DNA from: NIOZ-UU13 sp041862635
GTDB taxonomy: Bacteria > Planctomycetota > Phycisphaerae > Sedimentisphaerales > Anaerobacaceae
Reading direction: 5' to 3'
Assembly: GCA_041862635.1 (NCBI GenBank)
Contig: JBGVTO010000148.1
Coordinates: forward strand, 1-9,820
DNA length: 9,820 bases
Positions 6,144 to 9,820 of the stretch are shown here, piece by piece. The notes under the pieces are model-generated. The model worked only from the letters and a program-made list of their open reading frames with translations. It searched no databases and had not been told where the DNA came from. Numbering within the stretch: position 1 is the stretch's first letter; every line of letters begins with the position of its first letter. Position numbers and translations under genes: made by a program.

Positions 6144-7196
6144 ATGGCCAGGACCGTGAATCGTCGGGGATTTATTAAGGAGTCTTTAGCGGCCTCAGCC
6201 AGCCTAACATTGGCTACAAGTCATGAGGAACAGGCGCTTTTGGCTAAGCCGACCGATGCTGCTCTGCGAAGTAGTGCGCTACGAAGCACGAGTCAGAAAA
6301 TTGATAAACAAGCACAAGCCCGACAGCAGAGAGCTCATTTCGATATGCCGATGGGCAAGATTAGACATGTCGAGATTAGCCGTCTGATTTGCGGTGGCAA
6401 TCTAATCATCGGTAGTCCCCACGATCGTGACTTGATTTACGTTGCTTCGTTAATGAGGCACTACTTCACCGACCGGAAGATTATTGAGACATGGCAGTTA
6501 TGTGAGGAGTGTGGTATCAGCACGATGATAGGGCCCGTCAACAGTCCCTACGCATTCGGCGAGGACCCTACTATTCGAGTGTATAACCGTTATCGCAATG
6601 AATGGGGCGGACAGATTCAATGGATTGCCCAGACTTATCCCAAAACTGGCGACCTTACCGGCTCGATTCAAACGGCAATTGACAACGGTGCCATCGGCGC
6701 CTTTGTACATGGTGGTATAGGCGACAATTGGGTCAGGTATAACCGCGTGGATCTATTGGCCAAAGCAATTGAGTTCATCAGGAAAAACGGGCTGATTGCC
6801 GGTTGTGCGTGCCATTCCCTTGAAGTGCCGATAGCTTTGGAAAAAGCGGGTGTCGAGGTGGACTTCTATATGAAGACGCTGCACAGCGGTAACTATTGGT
6901 CGGCCACTCCAAAAGCCGAGCGTCCCAAGCGTGGGCTGCCGCCCCACGACAATATGTGGTGTACCAAGCCCGAGGAGACAATCGAGTTCATGAGAACAGT
7001 CAAAAAGCCGTGGATTGCCTTCAAGGTTTTGGCTGCCGGAGCCATCCATCCGCGGGAGGGCTTCAGATTCGCCTTTGAAAACGGAGCGGATTTTGTCAAT
7101 GTGGGTATGTTTGACTTTCAGATCAGGGAAGATGCAATCATTGCGAAGGACATTTTGTCGGGAAAAATAAACAGAGAGCGTCCCTGGAGAGCGTGA
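6144..7196 (+). CDS. Tat-exported TIM-barrel-like protein of unknown activity
   Basis: A 350-residue protein starting MARTVNRRGFIKESLAASAS, where VNRRGFIK (residues 5-12) is a twin-arginine signal, so it is probably exported folded, often a sign of a bound cofactor. Residues 27-66 are a polar linker. From PMGKIRHVEISRLICGGN (69-86) the layout resembles aldo/keto reductase-like and other TIM barrels, with strand-like runs at AFVHGG (186-191), GLIAGCACH (216-224), PWIAFKVLAAGA (289-300) and ADFVNVGMFDF (315-325). I cannot find the aldo/keto reductase Asp-Tyr-Lys-His tetrad, so I do not assign that reaction. I recall similar proteins from planctomycete and verrucomicrobial genomes annotated as hypothetical or aldo/keto reductase. 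ATG 6144 is chosen from the promoter at 6075-6103 and the Tat motif; the ribosome site is weak (GGGTGA, 6134-6139). It is divergent from the phosphoesterase gene and stands alone. Confidence 0.75.
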   Translation: MARTVNRRGFIKESLAASASLTLATSHEEQALLAKPTDAALRSSALRSTSQKIDKQAQARQQRAHFDMPMGKIRHVEISRLICGGNLIIGSPHDRDLIYVASLMRHYFTDRKIIETWQLCEECGISTMIGPVNSPYAFGEDPTIRVYNRYRNEWGGQIQWIAQTYPKTGDLTGSIQTAIDNGAIGAFVHGGIGDNWVRYNRVDLLAKAIEFIRKNGLIAGCACHSLEVPIALEKAGVEVDFYMKTLHSGNYWSATPKAERPKRGLPPHDNMWCTKPEETIEFMRTVKKPWIAFKVLAAGAIHPREGFRFAFENGADFVNVGMFDFQIREDAIIAKDILSGKINRERPWRA

Positions 7197-7329
7197 CGAT
7201 AACCTATCATATAGACTTGTGAGGCTAAGCAATATTCTACGCAGTAATAACTTGCCGATATCCCCATATTCATTCGGTGATTGCTTTACCTGCGTTTGGG
7301 AATAGTTTCAAGCAGAGCTATATATCATC

Positions 7330-8613
7330 TCATGCAAGGCTGTCCTGTGAGACGTAAGGGATTGTCTGAGGTCCTTCAGGTAGCACACAAATGGAAGCAT
7401 CTTGTCCATATTTATGCAGGAGCTCTTCGATGGTTTCTTCTACCCTTGAGCACGGTTTGAAAAAGGCATGCTCAATTTGCTCATTACTGAGATTGTGGCT
7501 GTGGAAGTACACATCCGCTTTCTGACATATCAAAGCATGTATCTGCGCCTGCCACATATCCTGCCTCGTAAAATCCTGCTTGCGAATTGTCTTCAGCAAC
7601 GACTCGGGACTCTCAGCCTCCAGCAACAGCTCGCCGTACTCTCCGTGTTCTGGGATTCCGTCCCAGCAGTCGGCTACAGCTATTATAGCTCCACCATCCT
7701 TGACAACCTGGGCGGCTGCACTTATACCCTTAATAGACTGATACAGATTCAAGTCCAGCGGGTATCCTGAATTGCTGGTAATGACAATATCGTACGGTTT
7801 TTCTACAGCAGCCATTGCATTTTTCTTTACGTAGGCACAACCCTGCTCGTGTGCTTTGCGAAAGTCTCCGGCAAAGACGCCTGTGATCTTCTTGTCTCTG
7901 TTGAGCGCCACGTTCAATAGAAAACTCGGCGGCACCAGTGACGCGGCTTGTTGTATCTCTTCCCATATTGGGTTGCCGTACGTCACACCCCACGTCGCCT
8001 TCGGGTGGTTTATGTTCTTGTCGCTGTGATTTTTGAGTATGCTCTCCAGCAAAGCCAGCCCTGGCATGACGGCTTTGCCACCACCCGAAAAACCGGCGAA
8101 TAGATGAGGCTCTATGAAACCGGTCAGAATTCGAATGTCACAGTCCAGATATGCCTTATGGAGCCAAATTTCATTTCCGCTCTTGGTAATCCCAACGAAC
8201 TTGTGTGAGCTGTGATCCCGGGCGTCATTCTGGATAATCCGATATCTGCTCAAGATCTCGTCTCCCAGCATCTCCCGAAGCTCCACTTCCGTATCGGGCC
8301 TATGAGTGCCGGTGGCATTGAAGAGCAATATCTGCTCTTCAGAGATGCTGCAAAGCTGCCGAAAGAGAACCGGCAAAATGATCCTGTAGGGTGTTGGGCG
8401 AGTGATGTCGTTGACTACAATGCCAACTGTATCCGATCGTTTGGCCAGGTCTCGCAGGGGCTTTGAGTCTATGGGTCTGAGTAAAGCGTCTTCTATTGCC
8501 GCAGCCTCGTCTGGCAGACCTTCCCTGTACTTGGGCTCCACGACATCGACGTTCAGATGGTCCGGCAGAGTAATATCCAGACCTTCCTTACCATAGGCTA
8601 ACTTTATTTTCAC
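7330..8613 (-). CDS. LarA-family nickel-dependent 2-hydroxyacid racemase/epimerase
   Basis: A 427-residue member of the lactate racemase (LarA) family, the usual full length. Characterised members racemise or epimerise 2-hydroxyacids by hydride transfer with a nickel-pincer nucleotide cofactor bound to a lysine. Key residues line up with L. plantarum LarA at a steady offset of 3-4: D69 and R72 (DITR), H104 (TGTH), H170 (EPH), K180 (GGGK, cofactor attachment), H196, and K295 (QSIKG). The enzyme should therefore be active. Family members act on lactate, malate, phenyllactate, 2-hydroxyglutarate, gluconate and others, so lactate is not assured and I give no symbol. There is no signal peptide; it is cytoplasmic. 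The start is GTG 8613, with AGGAA at 8623-8627 overlapping the ADH stop codon, so translation is probably coupled. The genes larB, larC and larE for the cofactor must lie elsewhere. Confidence 0.88.
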   Translation of the reverse strand: MKIKLAYGKEGLDITLPDHLNVDVVEPKYREGLPDEAAAIEDALLRPIDSKPLRDLAKRSDTVGIVVNDITRPTPYRIILPVLFRQLCSISEEQILLFNATGTHRPDTEVELREMLGDEILSRYRIIQNDARDHSSHKFVGITKSGNEIWLHKAYLDCDIRILTGFIEPHLFAGFSGGGKAVMPGLALLESILKNHSDKNINHPKATWGVTYGNPIWEEIQQAASLVPPSFLLNVALNRDKKITGVFAGDFRKAHEQGCAYVKKNAMAAVEKPYDIVITSNSGYPLDLNLYQSIKGISAAAQVVKDGGAIIAVADCWDGIPEHGEYGELLLEAESPESLLKTIRKQDFTRQDMWQAQIHALICQKADVYFHSHNLSNEQIEHAFFKPCSRVEETIEELLHKYGQDASICVLPEGPQTIPYVSQDSLA

Positions 8614-8622
8614 AGCCGCATA

Positions 8623-8627
8623 TTCCT
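8623..8627 (-). promoter_or_regulatory. Ribosome-binding site of the LarA-family gene overlapping the ADH stop
   Basis: On the minus strand, AGGAA uses the last two bases of the ADH stop codon TAG (8626-8628) and lies 9 bases before the GTG start at 8613. A ribosome ending on the ADH frame would be placed directly at the next start. This supports GTG as the true start and coupled synthesis of both enzymes. Confidence 0.6.
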
Positions 8628-9810
8628 ATTTCACGTTCTTAATCAGCGTAAGGTTTCCATCTCGTGCCGCCTCCAATATCGGCCCCATATAGTCGTCTAT
8701 CATCTCAGCTTTGAGCGGCACGGGCATATTCTGGAGCTTCATCTTAAGCTGCGGATTCTTGGCGGCGGCCAGAGCACGGTCGATATGCTGCCGACCGAAT
8801 CCCTCAACTTCACTTAGGCGCGTAGGACAGCCAATCCTTTGAGCCAGCTCAAACATAGCCTCGGCCACAGCGACTCCGAGGTCCCTTCCTTTTAGGGCTT
8901 CAATATCGGCCCCTGTCAGCCCTGCTTCCTGATATATTTTGCCGACAATGCGCAATGGCCGTTCAATGGCCGGGGCAAAAAAGACGGTGTAGTACGGATT
9001 CATAATAGCACAGGCCCGACCGTGCGGCAGTATGTCCACCAGGGAGAAACTGGTCAGGTGTCCCCCGTTGGTTCCGCCTATCATAATGGAATATCCGCCC
9101 AGGTCTGTGGCCAAGCAGAGTGCTTCTCGCGCCTCTTTGTCTTTTGGATTATCGATTGCCCTCGGCAGGTAATTGACCGCCAGGCGAATACAGACGCCGG
9201 CGACTTCTTCGAGCTTGTCGTAGTAAGATTTGCCGATGGCTCCGTAAAGAACCTCCAGCGAGTGCGAGATGCCGTCGAGCGCTCCGTCGGCGGTCAGGCC
9301 CGGCGGTGTACTATACGTCACCTCGTAGTCGAAGACCCCAAGAGCAGGAATAATCGCGTCATCCACAATCAGCTTCTTCTGGCCTGTTGAAGCTTCTGTA
9401 ATATTCGAGTACTTGGTCAGGTGGGCTGCCGAGCTGGCAACTGTCTGAATGGCCATGTGCGTAGTCAGGGACTTGCCCCTGTCCTGCAATGCTTTGCTAA
9501 CAAGCCCCGTCCCAAAATACTCATCAATCTCGCCATTGAGAGTGCGAAGGACCTCAGCGGCCTTTGTAGCGTCGATTGTGCTGCCGCCGCCGAAGCTGAG
9601 TACCACATCCGCTTCAGACTTCCTCAGGTGGTCGGTAATTCGAAATAGGTCTTCCCGCGGACAGTTAGGCCCGGCACCTCTGATTTCTGTGACAAGCTCG
9701 ACTCCTGATTTGGCCAGCGAGTTACGTATGACTCCCACATAATCATCGCTGCCGTTAAATGTGTCACGAACCAGCGCTGCTTTTGCCGGAAGGCATCTGC
9801 CGAAAGGCAT
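8626..9810 (-). CDS. Iron-containing (group III) alcohol dehydrogenase, 5' end uncertain
   Basis: At least 394 residues of an iron-type alcohol dehydrogenase, cytoplasmic, oxidising an alcohol or reducing an aldehyde or ketone with NAD(P). The nucleotide-binding motif is SFGGGSTIDATKAA (72-85). Metal ligands match D179 and H183 (DGISH), H251 (NGGH) and H263 (PHG). The extra His found 4 residues after the third ligand in FucO-type enzymes is absent (H251-LTSF), and the third and fourth ligands are 12 rather than 14 residues apart, so this is not a FucO-type subgroup. The GGGS motif sits about 20 residues closer to the N-terminus than usual, the frame stays open upstream of ATG 9810, and no clear ribosome site is visible there. 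The true start may lie beyond the window. It is the first visible gene of an operon with the LarA-family gene 12 bp downstream, suggesting a shared hydroxyacid or alcohol substrate. Confidence 0.87.
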   Translation of the reverse strand: MPFGRCLPAKAALVRDTFNGSDDYVGVIRNSLAKSGVELVTEIRGAGPNCPREDLFRITDHLRKSEADVVLSFGGGSTIDATKAAEVLRTLNGEIDEYFGTGLVSKALQDRGKSLTTHMAIQTVASSAAHLTKYSNITEASTGQKKLIVDDAIIPALGVFDYEVTYSTPPGLTADGALDGISHSLEVLYGAIGKSYYDKLEEVAGVCIRLAVNYLPRAIDNPKDKEAREALCLATDLGGYSIMIGGTNGGHLTSFSLVDILPHGRACAIMNPYYTVFFAPAIERPLRIVGKIYQEAGLTGADIEALKGRDLGVAVAEAMFELAQRIGCPTRLSEVEGFGRQHIDRALAAAKNPQLKMKLQNMPVPLKAEMIDDYMGPILEAARDGNLTLIKNVK

Positions 9811-9820
9811 CCTGTGGACT

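Noticed and set aside
6753..7232. Minus-strand frame of 159 codons
   Set aside because: It is antisense to the TIM-barrel gene and shows no domain or signal.
7197..7329. Search for a shared terminator between the convergent TIM-barrel and LarA-family genes
   Set aside because: Only a 4-bp CCGA/TCGG pairing with a long loop was found and no T-run follows on either strand.
9022..9390. Plus-strand frame of 122 codons
   Set aside because: It is antisense to the conserved metal-binding half of the alcohol dehydrogenase.

Overview
The window carries six protein-coding genes and about 1.2 kb of intergenic DNA with several candidate regulatory structures. Three features suggest a Planctomycetota or other PVC-group bacterium, possibly Phycisphaerae-like: a very long exported PQQ-repeat protein with a methyltransferase inside it, a Tat-exported TIM-barrel protein of a type I associate with that group, and secreted nucleoside hydrolase and phosphoesterase genes with good Shine-Dalgarno sites. 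This placement is inference from protein style; there is no rRNA or other marker here.

Left part (minus strand). Positions 1-2789 hold the first 929 codons of a secreted PQQ beta-propeller protein, open at the left edge. I checked its frame codon by codon and found no stop. A class I SAM methyltransferase domain lies between its propeller segments. Upstream of it, 123 bp away and in the same direction, is an exported nucleoside hydrolase-like protein (2913-3983). After a 639-bp gap comes an exported calcineurin-like metallophosphoesterase (4623-5762). An exported nucleosidase beside an exported phosphoesterase could fit breakdown of external nucleotides or nucleosides, but no substrate can be read from the sequence.

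The 639-bp gap (3984-4622) is not empty. It contains a plus-strand series of elements: 2.4 tandem copies of an 18-bp repeat abutting a sigma70-like promoter, then a purine-rich SD-like stretch, a perfect 9-bp inverted repeat and a 12-bp intrinsic terminator. Together they predict a plus-strand RNA of about 105 nt, either a small RNA or an attenuated leader. This is the least explained part of the window.

Centre (plus strand). At 6144-7196 is a Tat-exported TIM-barrel-like protein. It has a clear TTGACA-N17-TATACT promoter, with a large imperfect dyad just upstream that may be an operator. The promoter fixes the start at 6144 rather than further upstream.

Right part (minus strand). An iron-type alcohol dehydrogenase (8626 to about 9810, 5' end uncertain) and a LarA-family nickel-pincer racemase/epimerase (7330-8613) form a tight operon. 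The gap is 12 bp and the ADH stop codon lies in the SD of the racemase. All the main LarA catalytic and cofactor residues are present. Together they suggest interconversion and oxidation or reduction of a 2-hydroxyacid or related alcohol. The cofactor-synthesis genes larB, larC and larE are not in the window.

No tRNA, rRNA, CRISPR array, insertion sequence or phage gene was seen.
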